Source: SZUA-430 sp965227535 (GTDB lineage: Bacteria > Pseudomonadota > Alphaproteobacteria > Micropepsales > Micropepsaceae). From it: a stretch of DNA of 64,000 bases. Under the pieces are notes generated by a model that worked only from the letters and a program-made list of their open reading frames with translations, had not been told where the DNA came from and searched no databases. The DNA lies in assembly GCA_965227535.1 (NCBI GenBank), contig OZ245761.1:1612001-1676000 (forward strand), written 5' to 3'. Each line of letters starts with the position of its first letter. Positions within the stretch are counted from its first letter, which is position 1. Below, piece by piece: positions 17,883-26,524 of the stretch. The translations under genes and the position numbers were made by a program.

Positions 17883-18250
17883 ACCAACGCCCGCACCTTC
17901 CTGACCAATTCCGCATTGCGAAACGGTTTGGCCAGCGCGTCATGCGCACCGAGCTGCAGGGCAAGCTCGAGATACTCCGTCGGCCCCGCTACGCCGCCGC
18001 CCGAAACGGCAAGCACCTTCAGATTCGGAAACTGCCGCGTCGCATCGACGATCACGTCGTGCCCCTCGCGCACCGGCATCACGATATCGATCACGGCGAC
18101 TTTGGCATGCGAGGAGGCGATCATTTTGAGGCCGGCGATCCCGTCCTCGGCCTCGACCGTCTCGAACCCCGCGTCGCGCAGCGCATTGCAAATCGTCGCC
18201 CGCACGAGGTCGTTATCGTCGATGACGCACACAACAGCTTTCTGGCCCAT
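17879..18250 (-). CDS. Single-domain response regulator (CheY-like)
   Basis: 123 residues from ATG 18250; a longer reading from GTG 18367 is unlikely. Acidic pair D11-D12 (VIDDNDLVR), phospho-acceptor Asp in AVIDIVMPVREG, a Ser/Thr position in VLAVSGGG and the KPF lysine near residue 108. No output domain, so it should act by protein contact. No histidine kinase is adjacent. The gene runs toward the HNH gene and the stops overlap. Confidence 0.88.
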   Translation of the reverse strand: MGQKAVVCVIDDNDLVRATICNALRDAGFETVEAEDGIAGLKMIASSHAKVAVIDIVMPVREGHDVIVDATRQFPNLKVLAVSGGGVAGPTEYLELALQLGAHDALAKPFRNAELVRKVRALV

Positions 18251-18408
18251 GGCAAGAATCCGCTCGTTGGTTAGAGGGGAATGTGGTCCCCCCGTCCGGC
18301 CGAAACAAGCGTCCAGCACCGACGCCGCCCAACCCTCATTGCCTTTTGCGTGATCCATCGGCGACACTGTCCCATCGCCATTGCCACACCTGGAACTCGG
18401 GACTCACT

Positions 18409-19959
18409 ATGAACGACGTACTCACCGACTTGGCTGCACGCCTCGGGCAAAAAATCGCGTTGGTCGACGACCGCCCCGGCGGTCGGGTGGTTAAGTGGAC
18501 GTTTGCCGAACTCGAGGCGAACGCCAACCGCCTCGCCCGCCTGTTGATCGAATTGGGTGTGAAGCCGAAAGACCGCATCGTCAGCTGCGGACAAAACTCG
18601 TGCTGGCTGGTCGCCATGTCGAACGCTGTGAGAAAAATCGGCGCCGTCGGCGTGCCACTGAACTATCGCCTGACGCCGGAAGAAGCCACCTACGTCGTCG
18701 ACAACTCCGACGCCGTCGTGGTCTTCACCGATACGGAGTTCGCCGACTTCTTCGCCAAGATCGCGAAGGACACGCCGAAGGTGCGCCAGACCCTCATCTT
18801 CGACGGCCCCGCCGCCCAGGGCCAATCGCGCGTCGAACCACTCCTCGCCAATCACGCCGCCGCACCGCCCGAGTTGAAAGAACCGGCAGGCGAACCGATG
18901 ACGATGATCTACACATCGGGCACGACCGGAAAACCGAAAGGCGCCGTGCGCTCATCACTCGGCAACCCGCAACAGTCAGCCGCCCTCTGGGCCGAGATCG
19001 GCTACGTCGAAAGCGACGTCTACATCACGACCGGCCCGCTCTATCACTCGGGCCCCGGCGGCTTCCTCGCCACCGCGCACCGCTTAGGCAACACAGCCGT
19101 CCTCCAACACAAATACGACGAGGAAGATTGGCTGCGCCTCGTCCAAACCTACGGCGTCACCACGACCTTCGCCGCGCCAACGCCCATCCGGCGCATCTGC
19201 CAACTGCCCGACGAGATCTTCAAACGCTATAACGTAAGCTCGATGGCGCGCATGGTGGCGAACGCCGCCCCATGGTCGTTCGCGCTGAAGCAACTCTATC
19301 TCTCGCGCTTCCCGAAACTCTCGCTGTTCGAAGTCTACGGCTCGACCGAACTCGGCGTGAACACGGTGCTGCGTCCCGAACATCAATTGTCCAAGCCCGG
19401 CTCGTGCGGCCGCCCCGCGCCGGGCGTCGAAATCCAACTCTTCGACGAAAGCGGCGCCGCCGTCACGGCGCCCAACACCGAAGGCGAACTCTACGTGAAG
19501 AGCGCCAACATGTTCTCGACCTACCACAAGGCCCACGACAAATTCATGGCCGACCGCAAGGACGGTTGGCAGACCGTCGGCGACATCGCCTACTACGACG
19601 AGGAAGGCTTCTACTACATCTGCGACCGCAAGAAGGACATGATCATCTCCGGCGGCGTGAACATCTACCCCGCAGAAATCGAAGCCGCTTTGGAAACGCA
19701 CCCGGACATCATCGACGTCGCCGTCTTCGGCATCCCCGACGACGAATGGGGCGAAGCCGTCCACGCCATCGTGGTCGTAAGACCCGGCCAAACGCTGACC
19801 AAAGACCAAATCACCGCCTACGCGCGCGAACACCTCGCCGGCTACAAAGTCCCGCGCAGCCTCTCGTACCTGACGGAGATCCCACGCACCGGCTCAGGCA
19901 AAATCCTAAAACGCGACCTGCGCAAACCCTTCTGGGAAGGCCGCAAGAGCCGCGTTTAG
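18409..19959 (+). CDS. AMP-dependent acyl-CoA synthetase/ligase
   Basis: 516 residues from ATG 18409. ANL superfamily: P-loop-like YTSGTTGKPKGAV near residue 172, A5 motif FEVYGSTELG, A7-A8 GWQTVGDIAYYDEEGFYYICDRKKDMIISGGVNIYPAEIE, and the catalytic Lys in GSGKILKRDLRK near the C-terminus. It activates a carboxylic acid with ATP and CoA. Substrate unknown. It converges on the DAPG-hydrolase-like gene with overlapping stop codons, which hints at but does not prove a shared catabolic role. Confidence 0.9.
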   Translation: MNDVLTDLAARLGQKIALVDDRPGGRVVKWTFAELEANANRLARLLIELGVKPKDRIVSCGQNSCWLVAMSNAVRKIGAVGVPLNYRLTPEEATYVVDNSDAVVVFTDTEFADFFAKIAKDTPKVRQTLIFDGPAAQGQSRVEPLLANHAAAPPELKEPAGEPMTMIYTSGTTGKPKGAVRSSLGNPQQSAALWAEIGYVESDVYITTGPLYHSGPGGFLATAHRLGNTAVLQHKYDEEDWLRLVQTYGVTTTFAAPTPIRRICQLPDEIFKRYNVSSMARMVANAAPWSFALKQLYLSRFPKLSLFEVYGSTELGVNTVLRPEHQLSKPGSCGRPAPGVEIQLFDESGAAVTAPNTEGELYVKSANMFSTYHKAHDKFMADRKDGWQTVGDIAYYDEEGFYYICDRKKDMIISGGVNIYPAEIEAALETHPDIIDVAVFGIPDDEWGEAVHAIVVVRPGQTLTKDQITAYAREHLAGYKVPRSLSYLTEIPRTGSGKILKRDLRKPFWEGRKSRV

Positions 19960-20789
19960 TCGCTGTCCTTGAACGCCGCATAAAGCGCCGGCAAGAACGT
20001 CGCCAGGTGATGCATTTCCTGCGCGCAGTGCACCAGCAGCGCGCGCGCATCGTTCTCGCTCGGGCGCAATTGCGTGCGCGCGATCGCGGCCGCGGGAACG
20101 CCAATCATCCCACGTGCGCGAATATTCGACCCACCGATCCAAAAGCGCGAACGCATCACGCTGCCGGTAGCGGTCGGCTGAACCAGGTGGATCAAATATC
20201 CCGCCGTCAGCGGCATCCCCGCCAGCGTGCTATCCGCACAGATGGCCGTCGCTCCGCCGCCCGCCGACAAACTCGCGTGCCGCAGCCCCAATGCCTCCGG
20301 CGAAACAAAACTGATCGCCAGGCGCACGAAATCGCTGCCGACATATTCATCGACGATTGACGTAAACCCGAGATACCGCGCCCGCCCGCGCGATCCCTTC
20401 GGCGGCTCGCGCAGCCAGCTCGCATGCATATGCGCTTGCGGATGCCACAGCTTGTAACGCTCGGGGCTGTCGGAGTGCCACCCGAACCACCAGTCGATCA
20501 TCGCCGGCGTAACACCCGGCATGTCCGTCTCAACGGCAAGCCGCATCGATCCGTCGCCCGCCAGCGTGAACCCATTCTCCACCGTCGGACCGCCGCCGAA
20601 GAACATGCTCGACGCCTCCGACAGCGGCGGCAGAAACGCCTCCGCGATCGGCCCCTGCATCAACGCCTCGCGCGCCGCCGCACCCAGCGGCGCGACCACC
20701 GGATTCCAGAACCGCGCATAGGGCTTGCGAGCCAGATCGTCCGCGCTCCATCCCAAATGACGCCCGGCCTTCAGCGCACTCCGTCTCAT
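19956..20789 (-). CDS. DAPG hydrolase (PhlG)-like metalloenzyme
   Basis: 277 residues. PhlG-type enzymes hydrolyse a carbon-carbon bond to an acetyl group in diacetylphloroglucinol using zinc bound by His, Glu, His, Glu. The candidate ligands are present: HPQAH (H116, H120), E148 in VDEYVGSDF, and H254-x3-E258 in VHCAQEMHH. WWFGWHSDSPERYKLWHP is also typical. Its ATG overlaps the stop of the FAD oxidase gene (ATGA), so the two are translationally coupled. The real substrate is probably another acylated aromatic or diketone; that is inference. Confidence 0.8.
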   Translation of the reverse strand: MRRSALKAGRHLGWSADDLARKPYARFWNPVVAPLGAAAREALMQGPIAEAFLPPLSEASSMFFGGGPTVENGFTLAGDGSMRLAVETDMPGVTPAMIDWWFGWHSDSPERYKLWHPQAHMHASWLREPPKGSRGRARYLGFTSIVDEYVGSDFVRLAISFVSPEALGLRHASLSAGGGATAICADSTLAGMPLTAGYLIHLVQPTATGSVMRSRFWIGGSNIRARGMIGVPAAAIARTQLRPSENDARALLVHCAQEMHHLATFLPALYAAFKDSD

Positions 20790-22120
20790 AGCCGCCCCAT
20801 GTAAGGATGAAAGCGCCCCGCGGGATCATGCTTCGCACGCAGCGCATCGAGCCGCGCCAAATTCGCAGGCGCAAGAAACGGCGCAGGCCGCTGCCCCAGA
20901 TTCTCATCCGCCAACTGCACACCGGTGCTCAACGCCGACATCGCACGCATGTTGTCGACCGCCCACGTGCCGTTGGTCGGCGCAAGCTTCGCATCCTTCC
21001 AAATGCCATAGAGCGCAATGTAGATATTGTCTTCCAGCGAGAACGCCATGTCCGGCCGCACCGGCGGCGGCGCCCAATTCATCCAAAGCATGTGCGACGG
21101 CGCCGTCGGCAACGTCTCGACGATGCGCAACAACCCCGGCATCAACTGATCGATCGGCGCACGCGTCCACATATTGTCGACCGCATACGAATGATCATGC
21201 GGATAGTGCGCCATCACGCCCTTGTACATCCACGACAGCCGCACCGGCAGCAGCGGCGTAACATAGGCCGCCCCCTTCGGCCGCGATTTCATGAACCCAA
21301 CCGCCTTGCGCGCCGACGCCCAATCGTCTTCGAACACCGGCGCCACGATCTGAAACCCCGGCCCGCGCAGAAACGGCACGTGCCGCGACATCAAGATGTT
21401 GAGCTCGATCGACCGCGGTATCTCAGATCCCACACGATGCGCCCACCGAAACACGGCCTCGGCTTGCGACAGCGGATACGCCATCGCCTTCGCCGCAATA
21501 ACTTTAGGCTTTCGATAAACGCGCAAGTGATAGCGCGTGACGACGCCAAAGAACCCCGGCCCCGACCCGCGCGCCGCCCAATACATGTCCGCATTCTCGT
21601 TCGCATCCGCGTGGCGCAACTGTCCATCTGCGTCCACATAGTCGATACCGATCACGCTCTCGCATGCGGGCCCAAGCTCGCGGCTATGCCACCCGAACCC
21701 GCCCTGCAGCAGGTACCCGCCCAGACAAACGCCTTCGCAGTGCCCGGCCGGAAAGAACAAATTCTGCCGCATCAATTTCAGCAGCAAGTCCGATCCCACC
21801 GTTCCCGGCCCGGCGGTCGCGGTCATCGCGCGCGCATCGACGCTCACCGCGTTCAGCCCGGACACGTCCAGCAACATGCCGCCGTCGCGCCGATGATTGG
21901 CCGCCCAATTATGCCCGCCGGAGCGGACACCGATCTTCATCGAGCGGTCCTTCGCGAGACGCACGGCCGCCATCACATCGTCGGCGTCACGCGCGCAAAC
22001 GATCACATCGGGAAACCGCCCCACGTCGCGCGCGTTGAAACTGGCGCCGCCCAAAGCTTCGGCATAAGCCGGTTCGCCTTTGAGAATGACCCCTCCCCTG
22101 ATCACGCGCGCTTCGCTCAT
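20786..22120 (-). CDS. FAD-linked oxidase, berberine-bridge-enzyme-like
   Basis: 444 residues from ATG 22120. FAD-binding type 4 (PCMH) domain with GVRSGGHNWAAN, whose His is the usual covalent flavin site, and HCEGVCLGGYLLQGGFGW in the second flavin-binding position. The C-terminus ARLDALRAKHDPAGRFHPYMG is a variant of the BBE motif (KxxYDPxxxF). It oxidises an organic substrate with oxygen. ATG overlaps the stop of tetR, and its stop overlaps the start of the PhlG-like gene, so all three are one operon. Confidence 0.9.
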   Translation of the reverse strand: MSEARVIRGGVILKGEPAYAEALGGASFNARDVGRFPDVIVCARDADDVMAAVRLAKDRSMKIGVRSGGHNWAANHRRDGGMLLDVSGLNAVSVDARAMTATAGPGTVGSDLLLKLMRQNLFFPAGHCEGVCLGGYLLQGGFGWHSRELGPACESVIGIDYVDADGQLRHADANENADMYWAARGSGPGFFGVVTRYHLRVYRKPKVIAAKAMAYPLSQAEAVFRWAHRVGSEIPRSIELNILMSRHVPFLRGPGFQIVAPVFEDDWASARKAVGFMKSRPKGAAYVTPLLPVRLSWMYKGVMAHYPHDHSYAVDNMWTRAPIDQLMPGLLRIVETLPTAPSHMLWMNWAPPPVRPDMAFSLEDNIYIALYGIWKDAKLAPTNGTWAVDNMRAMSALSTGVQLADENLGQRPAPFLAPANLARLDALRAKHDPAGRFHPYMGRL

Positions 22121-22803
22121 GCCTTCGCCTTCTTCGTGTCGTCCGCCAGCGACAGCCACGTCAGCGGCAGTTTTAGCGGCGGTTGAAACGTGGCCTTCGC
22201 ATACGCCGCCGCTTTCGCGCGGGCCGGCGGCACGCCCAACATCCGCAGCATCTCCTGCGTCGCGCCGTCGATCGCCGATTTGTCCAGCCGCCCGCGATGC
22301 AGATCGAGCGCCACGCTGATCAAACATCCGGAAACAAACGTCGCCGCCAACTCCCCGCCCGAGGGCGAAAACACGCCGGCCGCAATGCCCTTCACGATGT
22401 CGGCGTTAAGATCGTCGCGTAGCGCCGCGATGAACCGATCGACCGGCAACCCGGCGTCGAACAACAACCGCCCGATCGCCGGCGTGCCGGAGACGCTGCG
22501 CAGCATCTGGCGCGTCTTGATCGCGAACACGTCGACGGGCCCCGCCGCATCGCGCGCGACGGCCTTCAGCATCAACCCTTGATGCACGACCAACAGCCGC
22601 CCCAGCTCGTCCATCAACGCATCGATATCGTCGAAGTAATTGTAGAAGCTGCCCTGCACCATGCCGGCCTTGGCCGCGATCTCCGAAATCGAAAGCGACC
22701 CCGCCGACCGCGTCAGCAACAATGTCTGCGCCGCGACCAGCAGCTCATCGAGCGACCGCCCCCGCTTGCCGGCCCCCTCAGGAAGTTTCACCCGCACCAC
22801 CAT
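22117..22803 (-). CDS. TetR-family regulator of the FAD oxidase operon
   Basis: 228 residues from ATG 22803; ATG 22818 is an alternative. N-terminal helix-turn-helix SLSISEIAAKAGMVQGSFYNYFDDIDALMDEL is typical of TetR regulators; the rest is a helical ligand domain. It is the first gene of an operon with the FAD oxidase and the PhlG-like hydrolase, and its start region is covered by two overlapping palindromes, consistent with autorepression and induction by the pathway substrate. Confidence 0.88.
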   Translation of the reverse strand: MVVRVKLPEGAGKRGRSLDELLVAAQTLLLTRSAGSLSISEIAAKAGMVQGSFYNYFDDIDALMDELGRLLVVHQGLMLKAVARDAAGPVDVFAIKTRQMLRSVSGTPAIGRLLFDAGLPVDRFIAALRDDLNADIVKGIAAGVFSPSGGELAATFVSGCLISVALDLHRGRLDKSAIDGATQEMLRMLGVPPARAKAAAYAKATFQPPLKLPLTWLSLADDTKKAKA

Positions 22804-22815
22804 AATTTGACGAAA

Positions 22816-22840
22816 CATCAAATTTGATGATTTATCAAAT
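22816..22840. promoter_or_regulatory. Probable TetR operator, overlapping palindromes
   Basis: CATCAAATTTGATG (22816-22829) is a perfect palindrome. It overlaps ATTTGAT, 5 bp, ATCAAAT (22822-22840). The site sits at the start of the tetR gene, only 10 bp after the stop of the nucleotidyltransferase gene, and is much AT-richer than its surroundings. Confidence 0.75.
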
Positions 22841-22849
22841 ACGGCGCGC

Positions 22850-23881
22850 CTACTTCTTCCGTTGCCGTGAGAGCGGCGCTGCGGCTTCTTTATCGAGGCG
22901 AGCGACAGCGGCATCGAGAAGCTCCCGCCACTTCGGTCCTCGCGCACGCGCCTCGGCAAACGCGTCTCTCAACCCGTCGCCGTCGCGCGAGGCGAGCGCT
23001 GCAATCAGCGACTGCGCTTGCACTAAGTCCTTGCGCCCCTTCGGAGCATCCTTGCCACGTCGAATCGAGACCAACAGCTTGTGAACGGCAAACCGCGATG
23101 CCGACGGAACGCGAACCAACACGCCCGCGCGATGCAGAACGGCCGCGTCGCTCGTCTCCCGCAGTAGGAAATCAAGAAAAGGCAGCGGCGTGGCGTCTGC
23201 GCGCAGGGCAGGCAATCGCGACGGCGCATCGCGCGCCCGTCCGCGACTTGTCGTCAGAACGTCGACGCGAAACCCGCCCGGACGTACGAACGAAGCAGCC
23301 AGCGCCGGATCAAAGGCATAAGGCCGGGGCTCGAAGGCCGGATCCACGCTACGCAACACATCGATCAGCGGCTGATCCAACGTTTCACCGATGGCGACCG
23401 AAACGCCGTAGTCCTGTGCAATATCAACGTCACCGGTGCGAACCGACGCTGCCGTCAGTTTCATGCCGAGCAAACCCGCATAAGACGCATACGCAGCCGA
23501 CCCCACCACGACCGCGCGCAAACGGAACGCGCCAGCATGCGCCAAAGCCTCAAGCACAGCGCCCGTCGTCGGATCAGGCTTAGGCAAACCGCCCGCGACA
23601 AGCGCGCGAACGATCTGTCGCCGGACTTTCGCGTCCTGGTGCGTACGCTGCGCGCCATCGACTGCGGCACGAAGAGCCGGCGTATCCGCACCGAGATAAC
23701 GCTCTGCGGGCCGCCCGGCCGGCGTTGTCGGCGCCTGCACGTACCAATATTGTTGCCCGCTGATCTTACGCAGGCGAAATGTCGAGCCCGCGGGAAAAGC
23801 GGATACCGCCTCCAGCCGCAGTTGATCGATCAACTCGGCGTAAGCGGTCTGAATCGCGAGCGGAATATCGTCTTGGGCCAT
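22850..23881 (-). CDS. GSU2403-like nucleotidyltransferase-fold protein
   Basis: 343 residues from ATG 23881; a much longer open reading to 24406 is rejected because it is antisense to the next gene. VVVGSAAYASYAGLLG followed by TGDVDIAQD (D151, D153) is the GS...DxD signature of nucleotidyltransferase folds; the N-terminal winged segment (FRLRKISGQQYWYVQ) fits the GSU2403/NTP_transf_8 family. Members resemble AbiEii-type toxins, but the substrate is not known. The start codon touches a perfect 11-bp inverted repeat. It lies directly upstream of tetR on the same strand. Confidence 0.75.
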   Translation of the reverse strand: MAQDDIPLAIQTAYAELIDQLRLEAVSAFPAGSTFRLRKISGQQYWYVQAPTTPAGRPAERYLGADTPALRAAVDGAQRTHQDAKVRRQIVRALVAGGLPKPDPTTGAVLEALAHAGAFRLRAVVVGSAAYASYAGLLGMKLTAASVRTGDVDIAQDYGVSVAIGETLDQPLIDVLRSVDPAFEPRPYAFDPALAASFVRPGGFRVDVLTTSRGRARDAPSRLPALRADATPLPFLDFLLRETSDAAVLHRAGVLVRVPSASRFAVHKLLVSIRRGKDAPKGRKDLVQAQSLIAALASRDGDGLRDAFAEARARGPKWRELLDAAVARLDKEAAAPLSRQRKK

Positions 23882-23909
23882 TACCGGCAAAATACAGGTT
23901 TGCCGGTAA
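23881..23909. promoter_or_regulatory. Perfect inverted repeat at the start codon
   Basis: TTACCGGCAAA (23881-23891), 7 bp, TTTGCCGGTAA (23899-23909). The left arm shares a base with the start codon of the nucleotidyltransferase gene. It could be an operator or an RNA hairpin that hides the translation start; no other ribosome binding site is visible. Confidence 0.7.
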
Positions 23910-24025
23910 ATCCACAATGAACCCACCGAAAACCGCAGAAAACCGCGCTTCAAGAGACAAGGATTCTCGTAACTCGCACGGACGAGAACCGCGCTAGACT
24001 CACGCCACAACAAGGATGGACGTCC

Positions 24026-24823
24026 ATGGCACGCAAACGCAGAGGTGAAGGACAGACGGCGCTGGTCACTGGCGCGTCGGCCGGCATCGGCGTCGACCTC
24101 GCGGAATGCTTTGCGCAGGATGGTTACAACCTCATCCTCGCCGCGCGCTCGGCAGACGCGTTGAAAGAGGTCGCCTCGCGCCTCGCCGCAAAGCACAAAG
24201 TGACGGCGACGCCCATCGCCGTCGATCTTCAGGAGCACGGCGGCGGATCGAAGCTCGCGGCTGAGATCAAGAAGCAGGGCCTCACCGTCGACGTCGTCGT
24301 CAACAACGCGGGCTACGGCATCGCCGGCCAGTTCGACGGATCGAAGCTTGAAGACCAACTCGGCATGATCGACCTGAACGACCGCACGCTCGTCGAACTC
24401 ACGCACATCTATTGGCCGCAGATGCTGAAGAACAAACGCGGCGGCATCCTCAACGTCGCCTCGACCGCAGCGTTCCAGCCCGGCCCCCTGATGGCCATCT
24501 ACTACGCGTCAAAGGCGTTCGTGCTGTCGTTTTCGGAAGCGCTTTGGGAAGAAGCGAACGGCACCGGCGTCCACGTCTCATGCCTCTGCCCCGGCCCAAC
24601 GCAAAGCAAATTTCGCGAACGCGCCGGCACCGGCAAGACGCGCCTGTCGAACAGCAAGGTGATGACGTCGATGGAGGTCGCCCGCCAAGGCTACGCCGGC
24701 TTCCGCAGCAACAAGCGCGTCGTGATCACCGGCTTCTCGAACGCGATGACCGCGCGCCTCGTGCCGTTCCTGCCGCGCAAGACGCTGCTGAAAATCGTGC
24801 GCGGTATTCAGTCGCCGGAGTAA
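24026..24823 (+). CDS. Short-chain dehydrogenase/reductase (DltE-like)
   Basis: 265 residues. Nucleotide-binding TGASAGIG near residue 15, NNAGYG near 90, catalytic Ser in NVASTAAF and YYASK near 154-158. C-terminus ends with a basic segment (LVPFLPRKTLLKIVRGIQ) often seen in acyl-chain-related SDRs. NAD(P)-dependent oxidation or reduction of an unknown substrate. Stands alone, divergent from the nucleotidyltransferase gene. Confidence 0.9.
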   Translation: MARKRRGEGQTALVTGASAGIGVDLAECFAQDGYNLILAARSADALKEVASRLAAKHKVTATPIAVDLQEHGGGSKLAAEIKKQGLTVDVVVNNAGYGIAGQFDGSKLEDQLGMIDLNDRTLVELTHIYWPQMLKNKRGGILNVASTAAFQPGPLMAIYYASKAFVLSFSEALWEEANGTGVHVSCLCPGPTQSKFRERAGTGKTRLSNSKVMTSMEVARQGYAGFRSNKRVVITGFSNAMTARLVPFLPRKTLLKIVRGIQSPE

Positions 24824-24833
24824 CGGGGAGGGC

Positions 24834-25199
24834 TTAGTACCCGCGCGGCGGCGCGAAGGCCGGCGCCGTGACGCTCGACGGCTTGCTGCTCGTCGTGGGC
24901 TTGGTCGAGGTGGTGGCGGCGATTTCGTTGCTGCCCGCCGTGGCCGCAGGTGTCGCGTCGGCCTGCGAGTTCGCCAGCTGCTGCTCCAGCTCGGCGTTGC
25001 GGCGCATGCTGTTCGTGCACTGGCTCACATACTTGGACTTCGGCATCCCGGCCGGAATCGTACCCGCGTCCTTTTCGGCGTTGTAGTTCTCGGTGCAGGT
25101 CTTCTTCGCCGCCTGCACATCGAAGGCCGCCGCAATCGAGGGCGCACCCAGGCACGTCAAACCAAACGCAGCCGAAACCAGCCAACGGAAACCTGTCAC
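24834..25199 (-). CDS. Small secreted protein with PsiF-like Cys segment
   Basis: 121 residues from GTG 25199, chosen because GGAG lies 8 nt upstream and a signal peptide (FRWLVSAAFGLTCLGAPSIAA) follows. The mature part AKKTCTENYNAEKDAGTIPAGMPKSKYVSQC resembles a PsiF repeat (Cys to Cys spacing about 30). The tail is Ala/Thr/Ser/Pro rich. Function unknown; periplasmic location is inferred. Confidence 0.65.
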   Translation of the reverse strand: MTGFRWLVSAAFGLTCLGAPSIAAAFDVQAAKKTCTENYNAEKDAGTIPAGMPKSKYVSQCTNSMRRNAELEQQLANSQADATPAATAGSNEIAATTSTKPTTSSKPSSVTAPAFAPPRGY

Positions 25200-25350
25200 C
25201 GACAATTCTCCATCAAGGACAAACACGAGGGGGGGGTAGACGAAGAGGGCGCAGATGACCCGAAACCGCACCCCGAAATCAAGGGGAACAAGAGAGAACA
25301 TGCCGGTTCGGGCGCCCTAACCGGGGCGCCCGTAACCAATCGCATAAGGG

Positions 25351-26064
25351 TTACGCGGGTTGAGGCTCCGCGTCGTGAGGCTCTTCCTCATAGCGTGCCT
25401 CGTCATAACGCGACTCACGCTCGGGATAAGGACGCGGCTCATAGTCCCGCTCTTCCCGCGGCTCGCGGCGTCCGCCGGTGCCGAACACCAACGCGCCCGC
25501 TAGTACGATCCCGACCACAACCATCAACCACAACGGAAAGCCCGCAACGGTCGCGTTCAGCATATCGCGAAAATCTATGGCGAACGGCGACGGCGTGGGC
25601 GTCGTCGTCGAAACGGGCTCGGCCGTCAGCGTCGTCGGTTCGACAGGCGCAAGCGGCGTCGCGGTTACGTCACTGCCGGGCACCGTCGCGCTCGCATCGG
25701 CAAGCGCAGACGTATCGGCGCCCGGCGCCGTGCCCGCATCTGTGCCGCTCGCAGCGCCCTCACCGGTGCTCGCGCCCGTACCCGTGCCGCCGGACGAACC
25801 GGACGACGCACCCGGCGTCGCATCGATCACAGGCGCCATCTCGCCGGCCGGAACGACCGGTGCGGCTGCGCGCGCCGTACGAACGGGCGAAGCTTTCTTG
25901 ACGACGGCTTTCTTGGATTTCGATTTGACGACGTCATCGGGCACGACCTCGCCGCGCACAACGATACGTTTCTTAGGCGAAGGGCCGGCATCGGTGACCG
26001 ATGTCGTTTCGCACGCCGACAGCACGACGGCTGCAACAATCAACGCTACAAACTTTGCAGACAT
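25351..26064 (-). CDS. Lipoprotein with Ala/Thr-rich stalk and C-terminal membrane helix
   Basis: 237 residues from ATG 26064 (AGAGGCACC upstream). Lipobox LSAC at residues 15-18, then basic patches (KSKSKKAVVKKA), a long Ala/Gly/Ser/Thr/Pro-rich stalk, a membrane helix (FPLWLMVVVGIVLAGALVFG) and a charged, Arg/Glu/Tyr-rich tail (REERDYEPRPYPERESRYDE). Having both a lipid anchor and a C-terminal transmembrane segment is unusual. No domain recognised. Confidence 0.7.
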   Translation of the reverse strand: MSAKFVALIVAAVVLSACETTSVTDAGPSPKKRIVVRGEVVPDDVVKSKSKKAVVKKASPVRTARAAAPVVPAGEMAPVIDATPGASSGSSGGTGTGASTGEGAASGTDAGTAPGADTSALADASATVPGSDVTATPLAPVEPTTLTAEPVSTTTPTPSPFAIDFRDMLNATVAGFPLWLMVVVGIVLAGALVFGTGGRREPREERDYEPRPYPERESRYDEARYEEEPHDAEPQPA

Positions 26065-26255
26065 GGTGCCTCTCGCACGAGAAGGATTCGCCATCACCCC
26101 GCTCTCAACACTATAGCTGCGTCGCAAACATCAGCGCCACTGCTCAACAAATGCAGGAACCGGCTGCCACAACCGCTCCCGCGAATCATGCCGATAGCGT
26201 CAGTGACGTTGCGCCAGTCGCGCAATAGTGTCGGCCACATCGAAGGAAAATACGC

Positions 26256-26510
26256 ATGGCTGCAGCCCCCGCACCGACATTACGTGAGCGTGCGTTGCGC
26301 ATCGGTGCCGCTTTGGCGGCTACGATCGCGCTTTATTATGCGGTACGCCTCGCATTGGATCTCGCCGACACGTTGATGCGCCCGGCCAACGCGGGTTGGC
26401 TCGAGGTCCTGCTGATTCTCTTGCTGCCGCTGTTCTTGGGGCTCGCCGCGCTGACCGTCGCGGGCGCCCTGCTTGCGCGCTATGCTTGGCGCGGCCGTCT
26501 CTTCCGCTAG
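26256..26510 (+). CDS. Small two-helix membrane protein
   Basis: 84 residues, two hydrophobic helices (IGAALAATIALYYAVRLAL and VLLILLLPLFLGLAALTVAGALLARYAW). It precedes the cytochrome c' gene by 14 bp on the same strand, so it may assist or share its expression. Function unknown. Confidence 0.7.
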   Translation: MAAAPAPTLRERALRIGAALAATIALYYAVRLALDLADTLMRPANAGWLEVLLILLLPLFLGLAALTVAGALLARYAWRGRLFR

Positions 26511-26524
26511 GAGGTCCTGCACCA

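Noticed and set aside
18409..19959. Overlapping readings in other frames of the acyl-CoA ligase
   Set aside because: Arg/His/Pro-rich shadows; the ligase motifs are in one frame.
22850..24406. Extended 518-residue reading of the nucleotidyltransferase
   Set aside because: The extra N-terminus is antisense to the SDR gene; the ATG at 23881 adjoins the inverted repeat and starts the conserved part.
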